A stretch of DNA of 64,000 bases, taken from Acidobacteriota bacterium (lineage in GTDB: Bacteria > Acidobacteriota > Blastocatellia > Pyrinomonadales > Pyrinomonadaceae). Numbering within the stretch: position 1 is the stretch's first letter; every line of letters begins with the position of its first letter. The DNA is taken from NCBI GenBank assembly GCA_018269005.1, contig JAFDVK010000032.1, forward strand, positions 62,001-126,000. Reading direction: 5' to 3'. The notes below the pieces were generated by a model that saw only the letters and a list, made by a program, of their open reading frames with translations, was not told the origin of the DNA and made no database searches. Made by a program: the position numbers and the translations under genes. Shown here one piece after another: positions 42,593 through 50,950 of the stretch.

Positions 42593-43621
42593 TTATGCCC
42601 CTGGCGCGGGCAGCGCCTCAAACATGAAGGCAAGTTTCCAAGCGTCGCCTTCTTTTACGTAAAAGGCCGTAGTGTAGAGCGGTCCGTTCTTTTGGCCGTC
42701 GCAGCTTCCGTCGGCCTCGCCCTTGCCGGTCAGAATCTCGACGGTCGGTGAAACGGCAGATGCGAACGCGTCGGAGAACGAGGTTTTTGTAATACCTTCG
42801 CACTTCATATCCGCGGTCCAGATCTTTATGACCGCAGACTGGCCGGAATGCCAACCACCCGCCGGGTCAACAAAGGAAAGATCCTTGGTGGTATTCGACT
42901 CAAACCATTTAGCATCCTTGTTCTTAAAGGCTTCCCAGCCGCTTGAATGCAGTTTCCCCAGGGCTTCGGTGTTTGCATCGCCCTTTGATGCCTCTGCTGG
43001 TGCAGCGGCTTCTTCTTTCTTGGGCTCTTCTTTCTTGGGTTCTGCGGCCTTTGGCTCAGCTTTTTTCTCAGCTGGCGGTACGGCGCTGTTTTCGGATGCG
43101 GGTGGAGCCATGATCGGATTCTCTCCATGGAAGACAGCCTTCCATTTCTCACCGTCTCGCACGAATACACTCACTGCCTGGGTCGGGCTCGGCACTTTCT
43201 CGCTCTTGCCGTCGGGCCCGGCGCATGTACCATCGACCGTACTCTTGTAGCTAAGGACATAAGTGTTGTCGTCGATCCGGGACATCTTCGGCTCTGAACT
43301 GGATTGCGACTTAACGTCACATTTGTATCCAGCTATCATCTTTACGGATTCCGCCTTATTCGAACGATGCCCGTTCGAAAAGTCAACGAACTTGTCAGAA
43401 AGATTCTCTTCGAAGAATTTGGAGTCGCCCTTAGCCCAGGCGTCTCCGTATTGCTTATCGAGAGCCATTAAGGCATCTGCCGTAGGCGCAGCTGCCGCCG
43501 GCTTGGCCGCATTGGCATTTGAGTTAGTGGTATTGGCCGTCGAATTCGCGGCCGGTGCTCCGCAAGCTGATAGTCCTAGAGCTGCCGCTGCCAGGAAGAT
43601 CGCTAAACTTGAACGTTTCAT
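42593..43621 (-). CDS. Lipoprotein with two SnoaL/DUF4440-like domains and a charged linker
   Basis: A 342-residue protein. The signal peptide ends in the lipobox LSAC (Cys20), followed by an Asn/Ala/Thr-rich tether. Domain 1 (about 45-170, MALDKQYGDAWAKGDSKFFEE) and domain 2 (about 222-340, GKLHSSGWEAFKNKDAKWFE) are copies of one SnoaL/NTF2-like fold, joined by a Lys/Glu/Ala/Pro repeat linker (about 175-215). The pairs CAGPDGKSEKV and CDGQKNGPLY sit at equivalent positions. Function unknown; the cone-shaped fold often binds small ligands. It is expected at the inner face of the outer membrane or in the periplasm. Confidence 0.75.
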   Translation of the reverse strand: MKRSSLAIFLAAAALGLSACGAPAANSTANTTNSNANAAKPAAAAPTADALMALDKQYGDAWAKGDSKFFEENLSDKFVDFSNGHRSNKAESVKMIAGYKCDVKSQSSSEPKMSRIDDNTYVLSYKSTVDGTCAGPDGKSEKVPSPTQAVSVFVRDGEKWKAVFHGENPIMAPPASENSAVPPAEKKAEPKAAEPKKEEPKKEEAAAPAEASKGDANTEALGKLHSSGWEAFKNKDAKWFESNTTKDLSFVDPAGGWHSGQSAVIKIWTADMKCEGITKTSFSDAFASAVSPTVEILTGKGEADGSCDGQKNGPLYTTAFYVKEGDAWKLAFMFEALPAPGA

Positions 43622-43971
43622 GAATGGTCACCTCAAAGTTTAAGGAAAAACACTTATGGCCAGCCTCGACTGGCTCCCAGCCGACACCCATTAGCCAAGT
43701 TATATCGCGGGAAGATGCGCTAAGAATACTCCCGTTGGGAATAAAGTCAAGCCCGCACAAATGGCGTCTAAAGACCGCGAATGTCTATGTCCGCGAACGG
43801 CGTTCGGGCTGTTTGCCTGGCCGGAGAAGTTAGAAGCTTGAAAGTGGATGTCGCAAATGCTGTTGCGGCAATGTAGAATGAATAGTACTAATTCCTTCCT
43901 CAGCCATTTGTGAGACGACAAGGGATTTCTGATGCCACCGGCCGGGTTGACGGCGTTATAGTGTTTTGATC
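43622..43971. other. 350-base divergent gap, no gene seen
   Basis: This stretch separates the minus-strand lipoprotein from the plus-strand radical SAM gene. Reading frames here are short and lack ribosome sites. No convincing paired -35/-10 boxes, hairpin with T-run or repeat was found. It presumably holds both promoters. Confidence 0.5.
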
Positions 43972-45021
43972 ATGGACGGCTCAGGCAGTGGGCCGATAAT
44001 TCAGGGGCATACTACCATCGCAGTCTGCATAGGCGATGCCCTACAGCGAGGCCTATTGAATAGATCTGATGTCATCCGCGCTTGGGGAAAAATACTCTCA
44101 GGCCGCTATCCTAACCTCTCGATCGAGATCACCCGCGAATGTCCGCTTCGGTGTCCGGGTTGTTACGCTTACGAACCGGAACATTTGAATGGGGCGGGAA
44201 ACCTTCGCGAACTCTCGGATTTCAAGAGCGATGAGTTGGTGAAAAAGGTTCTGGCCCTCGTTGACCATCACAAGCCGTTGCACCTTTCGATAGTCGGCGG
44301 TGAACCGTTGGTGCGGTTCCGCGAACTCAATACACTGCTGCCGATCTTGAGCGAGAAAGGGATCGCTGTCCAATTAGTCACGAGTGCTGTACGCGAGATC
44401 CCGCAGGAATGGAATTCGATCGATGATCTCTACATCGTCGTCTCGATCGACGGCCTTCAGCCTGAGCACGACGCACGGCGCAAACCGGCGACATACGAAC
44501 GGATCCTGCGCAATATCGCGGGACACTCGATCACCGTCCACTGCACGGTAACTTCTCAGACTGCGGAACGCGACGGATACTATGAGGAATTCCTTGCATT
44601 TTGGTCGGCACGTGAGGAAGTTCGGCAGATCTGGATCAGCATCTTTACACCGCAGGTGGGAGCCGACGATGCCGAGATACTTTCGCCTGAAGCCCGCACA
44701 CACCTGATCGACAGTATGGTCGCCTTGCGAGAGCGGTTCCCGAAACTCGTGTTCAACGACCTTGTCGCGAACGGGTATCGCAAGCCGCCGAAGTCGCCGA
44801 GTGAGTGCATCTTTTCGAGGACAACGCTGAATTATACGGCTGATCTCGTGAACAAGGTTACGCCTTGCCAATTTGGCGGGACGCCCGATTGTTCGCAATG
44901 CGGCTGTATTGCATCGAGCGGCCTTGCTGCCGTCGGTGACTATAAGCTGTTCAATCTTGTACCGCTTAGGACGCTCTACAATGCGTCAGATCGGATCGGA
45001 AAGGCAGTTAGGCGAGTCTGA
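43972..45021 (+). CDS. Radical SAM protein of unknown function
   Basis: A 349-residue protein. The radical SAM cluster is CPLRCPGCYAYEP (Cys at about 58, 62, 65), preceded by LSIEITRE and followed by the SAM-binding VGGEPLVRF. The C-terminus has further cysteines (CIFSRT, then CQFGGTPDCSQCGC), a SPASM-like or auxiliary cluster. The substrate cannot be read. It is the only plus-strand gene between korB and korA and has no clear partner, no peptide precursor and no good ribosome site. ATG 43972 was chosen over TTG 43966. Confidence 0.8.
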   Translation: MDGSGSGPIIQGHTTIAVCIGDALQRGLLNRSDVIRAWGKILSGRYPNLSIEITRECPLRCPGCYAYEPEHLNGAGNLRELSDFKSDELVKKVLALVDHHKPLHLSIVGGEPLVRFRELNTLLPILSEKGIAVQLVTSAVREIPQEWNSIDDLYIVVSIDGLQPEHDARRKPATYERILRNIAGHSITVHCTVTSQTAERDGYYEEFLAFWSAREEVRQIWISIFTPQVGADDAEILSPEARTHLIDSMVALRERFPKLVFNDLVANGYRKPPKSPSECIFSRTTLNYTADLVNKVTPCQFGGTPDCSQCGCIASSGLAAVGDYKLFNLVPLRTLYNASDRIGKAVRRV

Positions 45022-45041
45022 TGCGGCGTCGGCGTGTTCAT

Positions 45042-46934
45042 TCAGGTCATTACGGTCTTTATTTGACCGTAGATGTTATCGGCCGTGATAGGTGTTCCGT
45101 CGTAGTTGAGTACCGAGATGAGCTTTGTCGGATCCGCGCCTAGTTCGATCAGGATAAGGCTGCGGAACTGGGCATCACGATTTTGCTCGACTACGAATAT
45201 CCGGTCGTGCGCTGCGACGAATTCGGAGAACGCCTCGCCAAATGGAAACGCCCGTGGCCGCATGGCATCTATTTTGATGCCGTCGGCCTGAAACATCTCC
45301 ATCGCCTCCATTGCCGCGTATGTGGACGTGCCAAAGTAGATGATCCCGTCCTTTGAACTCTTGCTGACGTCGAAACCGGCGTTTCTTTGCCCGGCAGCGA
45401 TGAATTCCGGCTGCGGGACAAGGTCCTTTGCGGTCTCGAACTTTAGGGCAAGCCGATCGACGTTTCGCTTATATGCCGCTCCGTCTTCTGTGTAGATCGC
45501 ATACTCATCTCTTGAAGAGCCGCGTGTCGTGAATGCCCCACGGGTTACGTGCGTGCCGGGAATGGTTCGGAATGGGATGCCGTCGCCGTCGACGTCGAGA
45601 TAGCGGCCGAATCGTCCTTTAAAGCCAGCTAAATGCCCGCTATCAAGATCCTCTGCTGATCCCCCGTTGGTATTTGCGGTGCCGTAGATCGCATCCAGTT
45701 GTACAGCAGACAGAACTTTGCCGCAATCATAGACCTTCGAATCGTCCCACGCTAACTGATCTGTAATATGATCATTCATCCCGAGGTCAAGGTCCGTAAC
45801 GATGATCACGGGCGTTTGCAAGCGTTCGGCCAAGTCGAAGGCCATTGCCGTCATCTCAAAGCATTCCTTTGGGGTCGCCGGGAGCAAGAGTGGATGTTTC
45901 GTATCGCCATGCGACGCATACGCCGTTGACAGCAGATCAGACTGCTGCGTTCGGGTCGGCATCCCTGTTGAAGGGCCGGTTCGCTGGACGTCTATCAATA
46001 CACTCGGGATCTCCGCAAAATATCCGAGGCCCAAGAATTCACTCATAAGAGAAACTCCGGGGCCGCTTGTCGCCGTAAAAGACCGAGCACCGTTCCACGA
46101 AGCTCCCATGACCATACCGATAGCGGCAAGCTCATCTTCCGCCTGGACGATCGCGTAATTGTTCTTCCCCGAGTCAGGGTCGACACGATATTTTCCCGCG
46201 TATTTTGCAAAGGCATCGACCACCGACGTTGAAGGTGTGATCGGATACCAAGCCGCCACGGTTGCTCCGCCGTAGATCGCACCAAGGGCGCAAGCTGAGT
46301 TGCCGTTGTATAGTATCTTCCCCTGAAGAAGATCACGACGTTCAACACTCAATGTAAAGCTCTCAGCCTTAAGATTGTCGAGGACCCATTGCTCACCGAT
46401 CTTCAATGCCTTGATATTTGGCGCGATCAGCTTTTCCTTACCGCGAAATTGCTCTCCGATGAGTTGTTCGATGACCGGGAACTCTATCTTGAATAAGGTG
46501 ACGAGAGCTCCAATATAGATAATGTTCTTAAACAGTTGGCGTTGTCTGGCCTCTGTAAACTCGGCGTTAGCAAGCTCCATCAACGGGATCGCGATATGTT
46601 CGATATCTTCCCGATCATATCCTGGAGGCAAAGGCTTCGAGCTGTCATAAACGAAGTATCCTCCGGGCATGACGTCCGCATAGTCTTTCTTCATCGACTG
46701 TGGGTTGACGGCAACGGCCAGGTCAACGCCATCCCGACGCCCAAGATTGCCTTTCTCTGAGACGCGCACCTCATACCAAGTGGGCAGCCCTTGAATATTC
46801 GAAGGGAAAATATTCTTCGGCGTTACTGGCACTCCCATTCGAAAGACCGAGCGTGTAAAAAGTGCGTTGGCCGAGGCCGAACCCGTCCCATTCACGTTCG
46901 CGAAACGAATTACGAAATCGTTGATCTTTGTCAT
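45042..46934 (-). CDS. korA: 2-oxoacid:ferredoxin oxidoreductase alpha subunit (gamma-alpha fusion)
   Basis: About 630 residues. The N-terminal gamma-type domain (NDFVIRFANVNGTGSASANAL, about 1-190) is fused to the alpha pyrophosphate/pyrimidine domain (ILYNGNSACALGAIYGG, AWYPITPSTSVVDAFA, EDELAAIGMVMGASWNGAR, TATSGPGVSLMSEFLGLG). This is the usual KorA build. Together with KorB it makes a 2-oxoacid:ferredoxin oxidoreductase, tentatively for 2-oxoglutarate. Start ATG 46934 fits family starts; an in-frame ATG at 46991 adds 19 residues. It ends 20 bases from the converging radical SAM gene. The ferredoxin partner is not in view. Confidence 0.87.
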   Translation of the reverse strand: MTKINDFVIRFANVNGTGSASANALFTRSVFRMGVPVTPKNIFPSNIQGLPTWYEVRVSEKGNLGRRDGVDLAVAVNPQSMKKDYADVMPGGYFVYDSSKPLPPGYDREDIEHIAIPLMELANAEFTEARQRQLFKNIIYIGALVTLFKIEFPVIEQLIGEQFRGKEKLIAPNIKALKIGEQWVLDNLKAESFTLSVERRDLLQGKILYNGNSACALGAIYGGATVAAWYPITPSTSVVDAFAKYAGKYRVDPDSGKNNYAIVQAEDELAAIGMVMGASWNGARSFTATSGPGVSLMSEFLGLGYFAEIPSVLIDVQRTGPSTGMPTRTQQSDLLSTAYASHGDTKHPLLLPATPKECFEMTAMAFDLAERLQTPVIIVTDLDLGMNDHITDQLAWDDSKVYDCGKVLSAVQLDAIYGTANTNGGSAEDLDSGHLAGFKGRFGRYLDVDGDGIPFRTIPGTHVTRGAFTTRGSSRDEYAIYTEDGAAYKRNVDRLALKFETAKDLVPQPEFIAAGQRNAGFDVSKSSKDGIIYFGTSTYAAMEAMEMFQADGIKIDAMRPRAFPFGEAFSEFVAAHDRIFVVEQNRDAQFRSLILIELGADPTKLISVLNYDGTPITADNIYGQIKTVMT

Positions 46935-47080
46935 CCTATGATTCTCTAAAAAGCCGGTTTTGAATGCCGATACGGATTCGCATCCGCTCATTGTTCCACA
47001 TCGATTTTAGGGGTTAATTTGGGAAAAACAAAGGTCTTTGAGTCGCTAAATGACACTTTCCGGCAAATATTTTTATCTTT

Positions 47081-47094
47081 ATGATTCAAATCAT
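47081..47094. promoter_or_regulatory. Fnr/NnrR-like box upstream of the RIC gene
   Basis: ATGATTCAAATCAT is a perfect palindrome (seven-base arms if the flanking T and A are included). It fits TGAT-N4-ATCA, the core of the Fnr/Dnr/NnrR consensus TTGAT-N4-ATCAA. It lies 135 bases before the RIC start in the divergent gap with korA. A well-placed -10 box was not evident; TAATCT at 47109 is somewhat too close. Confidence 0.6.
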
Positions 47095-47228
47095 ATTGGA
47101 ACCTTCGCTAATCTGGAAAACTGCAACCATTGGGTCGTGTGAAGAACGGATTCAGGCCCTGTATTTGGAGTATTTTCGTGGCGATATATCTATCAAACAA
47201 GGTATCGCAAGCTGAATAGGAGCTCATA

Positions 47229-48101
47229 ATGGAAATTGATGCTACACGAACCGTCGCAGACTATGCCGTGGCATATCCGCCGGCGAAAAGGGTCTTTGAG
47301 AAATTAGGGATCGACTATTGCTGTCACGGCAAAAAACCGATCGCCGAGGCCTGCGAAACAAAGGGGGTCACTCTCACGGAGTTGTCCGATCTTTTAGCGG
47401 CCGAGGTCGTGAAGCCGCAGAACGGCGAGGCAGTCGAGCTTGATTTCGCTAATATGTCGCTTTCTGCTCTGTCAGACCATATCGTCCGGTGCCATCATAA
47501 TTTTACCCGCGACGAACTCGACCGTATAGCCGCCCTCTTAAACCGGGTTTGCACGGTACATGGAGGAAACCATCCTGAGCTATTTGAGGTTCAGCGGATC
47601 TTCTCTGAGCTCAAGAGTGAATTAGAGGTCCATATGCAGCGAGAGGAGCGAATGCTTTTCCCGTACATTTCGCTAATGGAGAGTTCGTTCAATTTCGGAA
47701 TGCCGAGGCCGCCCGCACCGTTTGGCACCACACGGAATCCGATAGCGGTTATGGTCAGCGATCACGATAAGGCGGCGGAAATGCTTCAGGCGATCCGCGA
47801 TCTGACGAATGACCTAGAGATTCCTCCGGACGCTTGCTTTAAGTACAAGACGGTCTTCGCGGCAATTGAAGGACTTGAGAAAGACCTTCATCAACACATT
47901 CATCTCGAGAACAATATTCTCTTCCCGAAAGCGATCGAAATGGAAGATAGCGGTATGGTTTCGGATGCCCGAGCTCTCCAAGAACAGGCTTGCGGCGTCC
48001 ACGAGCATGGCCACGAATTCTCCCACTCGCACGAGCAAACGCACGTGCACTCCCACGGCCATGCTCAAATTCATTCTTGCGGCTGCGGCTGCGAGCATTA
48101 G
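47229..48101 (+). CDS. Iron-sulfur cluster repair di-iron protein (RIC/ScdA/YtfE family) with histidine-rich tail
   Basis: A 290-residue protein. The N-terminal ScdA domain (about 5-60) has LGIDYCCHGKKPIAEAC. A hemerythrin-like domain (about 75-240) offers the di-iron ligands in SDHIVRCHHNF, HGGNHPELFEV, HMQREERMLFPY, SDHDKAAEM and HQHIHLENNILFP. RIC proteins mend iron-sulfur clusters after nitric oxide or oxidative damage. A tail of about 35 residues (from HEHGHEF to CGCGCEH) rich in His and Cys is not part of the usual family and could bind metal. An Fnr-like box upstream and nitrate reductase genes downstream fit a nitrosative stress role. Confidence 0.9.
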   Translation: MEIDATRTVADYAVAYPPAKRVFEKLGIDYCCHGKKPIAEACETKGVTLTELSDLLAAEVVKPQNGEAVELDFANMSLSALSDHIVRCHHNFTRDELDRIAALLNRVCTVHGGNHPELFEVQRIFSELKSELEVHMQREERMLFPYISLMESSFNFGMPRPPAPFGTTRNPIAVMVSDHDKAAEMLQAIRDLTNDLEIPPDACFKYKTVFAAIEGLEKDLHQHIHLENNILFPKAIEMEDSGMVSDARALQEQACGVHEHGHEFSHSHEQTHVHSHGHAQIHSCGCGCEH

Positions 48102-48134
48102 GTCGTAGATTCTCCCCTCTGCCAATGAAGCCTA

Positions 48135-48177
48135 GGCGTCTTTCATTCTGCTCCACGGAGTGAAAGGCGCCGTTTTT
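48135..48177 (+). terminator. Rho-independent terminator after the RIC gene
   Basis: The stem GGCGTCTTTCATTC (48135-48148)/GAGTGAAAGGCGCC (48158-48171) gives 14 pairs with two G-T pairs, a 9-base loop and GTTTTT behind it. It lies 33 bases after the RIC stop and just before the converging TDT transporter gene ends. Confidence 0.85.
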
Positions 48178-48199
48178 CATTTACTCTATGAATCCTGCC

Positions 48200-49288
48200 C
48201 TACCCTTGCTCCGAGGTGAAATTTCGCACAAGGGAGTATATCAATCCGATAAATGCGGCGCTCCACGCGATCAATGCGGCATACACGAAGATCTGCGGAA
48301 TCACCATCAGTGAAGGAAAATCGAGGGCCTTTGAAAGCTGGAATGTGCAGACAGTGTACATTCCCAGTGGGAAGACCATACTCCAATACTGCGGGTCGTA
48401 CCTTATAGGAAGCTTCTTATATACGTGTCTCCAGAGGCCAAGGATGACGAGAAGCGGAACCCACCAGCTGCCTGCCGCCCAAAAGAAAAGCGTAAATCCC
48501 TTAAGGAACGGCACCAACTCTCCAATCAAATGGAACTCATTGCCCGCCAGGATCAGTCGTGAGGCGGCAAGGGTAGTGATAGCGACGGCACCCATATTGA
48601 TCCAATATGGAGGCCCTAGGTTTTCGCGAGTGATCTCAAGAAAGGTGAAGCGATAAAAGATCAGCGTGATCAGGATCAGGTAGAGCATACAGCCGATAAA
48701 GAACATACAGAGTGTGAAGAACAGAAACTCATGGCTGTAAGTTCGGTAATGCGCGGCTAGCAGCGTGCCCAGCACGGAAACCGATTGAGTGGCGACCGTG
48801 GCGATCAACCAAGTTCCACTTATTCCCTTCTCGAGCGGCGGCTTCCCTTCCCGGATGGTCATCGCGGTGAAAAAGGCGTACGTAATGATGATCCACAAAA
48901 CAAAGCCGATCACCCAAAAATACACTGCAGGAGCGTAACTTTCGGCAACAAGGATGAGTTGGCTGCCGAGAACGCAGCAGCCGGCAACGACGGTTAAAAA
49001 TCCCGGCCCGCGAAGATGATCAATAAGATCCTTTTCGATCCTATCGAAAAAGAATATGATTCGAGTGATAAAAAGGACTGCCAACACGGCGAACGCAACA
49101 ATGTTTACGTAAAGCAGAGCCCATGCAATGCCCGGGTAACCCATCAGGTTTGCGGCCACTGAGGTTATCCCAGTGGCCATCACCATCGAAAAATATCCCG
49201 GAAAAAGGTCGGCCGCGGCGCGCATAAAACGGCCGTGGCGGGAAGCCGTTGCTTCTTGGTCAGAAGTCGCGGGGTTGGTTGTTGTCAC
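48200..49288 (-). CDS. TDT/SLAC1-family transporter or anion channel
   Basis: A 362-residue inner-membrane protein with about ten helices. It belongs to the tellurite-resistance/dicarboxylate transporter (TDT) family, which includes MAE1, TehA and plant SLAC1. FPGYFSMVMATGITSVAANLMG and SGTWLIATVATQSVSVLGTLL are family blocks. Relatives move malate, sulfite, chloride or nitrate. As last gene of the molybdoenzyme operon it might carry nitrate or nitrite, an inference. GTG 49288 overlaps the DUF3565 gene by 29 bases and has only a weak ribosome site; ATG 49225 is possible. Confidence 0.82.
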   Translation of the reverse strand: MTTTNPATSDQEATASRHGRFMRAAADLFPGYFSMVMATGITSVAANLMGYPGIAWALLYVNIVAFAVLAVLFITRIIFFFDRIEKDLIDHLRGPGFLTVVAGCCVLGSQLILVAESYAPAVYFWVIGFVLWIIITYAFFTAMTIREGKPPLEKGISGTWLIATVATQSVSVLGTLLAAHYRTYSHEFLFFTLCMFFIGCMLYLILITLIFYRFTFLEITRENLGPPYWINMGAVAITTLAASRLILAGNEFHLIGELVPFLKGFTLFFWAAGSWWVPLLVILGLWRHVYKKLPIRYDPQYWSMVFPLGMYTVCTFQLSKALDFPSLMVIPQIFVYAALIAWSAAFIGLIYSLVRNFTSEQG

Positions 49289-49463
49289 ACTTTATACAAT
49301 TAAGCTCCTGACCGACCCGGCTAAGGCGGCCTTCGCTTGTTAGCACCCATTCTCGTACACGTAGCGGTGGATCATGCCGAACGTGCTGATAGTGACCGCA
49401 GGAGAGTTTGGCCTTCCAATGGCCTTCATCGTCCATCTCAAATTCGCTAACTTTCTGGTTCAT
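49260..49463 (-). CDS. DUF3565 small zinc-binding-type protein
   Basis: A 67-residue protein with the DUF3565 pattern: DDEGHWKAKLSCGHYQHVRH, then REWVL and a closing CIKC. Two cysteines with histidines early and CxxC late could hold zinc. The family has no known function and often accompanies nitrogen or respiratory genes. It overlaps the upstream membrane protein gene by 17 bases and the downstream transporter gene by 29 bases, so it is firmly part of the operon. Confidence 0.8.
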   Translation of the reverse strand: MNQKVSEFEMDDEGHWKAKLSCGHYQHVRHDPPLRVREWVLTSEGRLSRVGQELNCIKCDNNQPRDF

Positions 49464-49734
49464 TGATGCTTCGCTTGGTGATCCCTACCGGCTTCCACCA
49501 AAAGAATATTGTGAGAGAGATCACGAAACATACCGCCGAAGCGAGACAAAGTGGCAGAAGATGACCAACCTCGTGTGCGAGGCCGGCTTCAACCGCGGCC
49601 GCCAAAACCCACATTTGAGCTATATTGATCATGACCAAAAGGGCGAGCCGGGCTTGAGCGACCGATCTCCTACCCCTTGATACCGGACGATTCGGGCTAC
49701 TAAAGCCTACTGACTTAGCAGGTCTAAACTTCAT
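49447..49734 (-). CDS. Small two-helix membrane protein of the molybdoenzyme operon
   Basis: A 95-residue protein with a basic, Ser-rich N-terminus and two membrane helices (about 37-57 and 62-80; ALLVMINIAQMWVLAAAVEA and LLPLCLASAVCFVISLTIFF). I do not recognise a family. It overlaps the Rieske gene by 11 bases and the DUF3565 gene by 17. It may anchor or help assemble the complex. ATG 49734 is chosen; the frame is open to 49860 inside the Rieske gene. Confidence 0.7.
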   Translation of the reverse strand: MKFRPAKSVGFSSPNRPVSRGRRSVAQARLALLVMINIAQMWVLAAAVEAGLAHEVGHLLPLCLASAVCFVISLTIFFWWKPVGITKRSINEPES

Positions 49735-50281
49735 TTCCACGCACCTCCCTATTGAAGGCAACCACCTTACCGTCGCGTAGTTCGACGTCGATCTTATCAA
49801 GCGGCCTTGGCGGCGGCCCATAGAGCACCTCGCCGGTTGCCTCGCTAAAACCGCCCTCATGGCAGGGACATTCTAGCCGCTTGTGCTCTTTCGAATAATA
49901 GACCGGGCAGGACAGGTGGGTGCATTTTTGACCGTATGCCCTAAAATCTCCCGATGAGGTACGGACCAGGATCGCAGTGTCTTCAGGGCGAGGATACGAA
50001 AAATTTAGCGACGACCCGGGTCTAAGATTCTCCGCCCCCTCGATGGCGGCTGGTGCCAGAACTCGTTCTTTGGCCGCATCAAACGCTGATTTTGCCGAAA
50101 ACCCAACGGTACCGACAAAGAATGTTCCCGATGCTAACACAAGGAAGTTGCAGAATTCTCGACGAGTAACTTCAGACTCGGCGTCCCTGTTATAGGGAAA
50201 TTCTGTCTGATGTGAATCTGTTGCCCGACGTACATCCAGCTCGTCAGAGGTAGGACAGGTTGTTGCTTCTGAAGCCGCCAT
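49724..50281 (-). CDS. Tat-type Rieske [2Fe-2S] protein
   Basis: A 185-residue protein. After a hydrophilic start comes a Tat-like signal anchor TRREFCNFLVLASGTFFVG (about 39-57), then a Rieske domain with the ligand pairs CTHLSC (about 120-125) and CPCHEG (about 140-145). The Rieske cluster should sit on the periplasmic side of the membrane, as in bc complexes. No bc1-type cytochrome b or c1 is encoded. It follows the ferredoxin subunit by 15 bases. Haloarchaeal nar operons also carry a Rieske protein, so a role in quinol oxidation for the reductase is plausible. Confidence 0.88.
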   Translation of the reverse strand: MAASEATTCPTSDELDVRRATDSHQTEFPYNRDAESEVTRREFCNFLVLASGTFFVGTVGFSAKSAFDAAKERVLAPAAIEGAENLRPGSSLNFSYPRPEDTAILVRTSSGDFRAYGQKCTHLSCPVYYSKEHKRLECPCHEGGFSEATGEVLYGPPPRPLDKIDVELRDGKVVAFNREVRGNEV

Positions 50282-50296
50282 AGATCTGCATTCTCC

Positions 50297-50950
50297 TTAG
50301 GATCGGAACTCGTTCGAGTTATCCGTTTCTCCCATCTCGTTCTCTAACCACGATGCCTCATCGCCCGCTTTCGCCGAGAGGTGTTCTTCGAACTCCGAAT
50401 CTCCTTCGATACGGATCGCATCTCCCTGATTCGTTGGCATCATCAAATACACCTTGGTTTCGACCTTTTGATTGCCGAAGTAGTGAATATTCACCGGTTT
50501 TGTACGGCGAAGCGGAACAACATCCTCATACTTGCCGAATGTAAGGGCACCGGTCGGACATACGCTTGCGCACATAGGTTTAAGGCCTTCCGACGAACGG
50601 TCGTAACACATATCGCATTTCATCTGCAGGTGCATCGCAGAATTATATTTCGGCACACCAAAGGGGCACGCATTGACGCAATTGCGACAGTCGAGACAAC
50701 GCGGCTTCAGCGCGGTCATCACAACGCCGTCTTCGTTTTGCTTAATGGCGTCGGCGGGACAAACTTGGGCACAAGTCGGTTCGGCGCAATGCATGCAGAT
50801 CGTAGGCATCGTTGCCGTGGATTCTCCGCGATCGAAGAAATCAACGAAGATCATCGAGTAGCCTTTGTGGGTCGAGCATTCTCGGCAGGCAGCCACACAA
50901 GATCGGCAGCCGATACACCGCTGCGGATCGACAAACATCGTTTCCTGCAT
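50297..50950 (-). CDS. Four-cluster ferredoxin subunit (DmsB/NrfC-like)
   Basis: A 217-residue cytoplasmic electron-transfer subunit. It has four cysteine groups: [14 protein letters not shown] (12-25), [26 protein letters not shown] and CDMCYDR...CASVCP. These are the usual four [4Fe-4S] sites of molybdoenzyme beta subunits. The start follows the catalytic-subunit stop without any spacer. The acidic C-terminal tail ([15 protein letters not shown]) is extra. It should link the molybdenum subunit to the cytochrome b. Confidence 0.9.
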   Translation of the reverse strand: MQETMFVDPQRCIGCRSCVAACRECSTHKGYSMIFVDFFDRGESTATMPTICMHCAEPTCAQVCPADAIKQNEDGVVMTALKPRCLDCRNCVNACPFGVPKYNSAMHLQMKCDMCYDRSSEGLKPMCASVCPTGALTFGKYEDVVPLRRTKPVNIHYFGNQKVETKVYLMMPTNQGDAIRIEGDSEFEEHLSAKAGDEASWLENEMGETDNSNEFRS

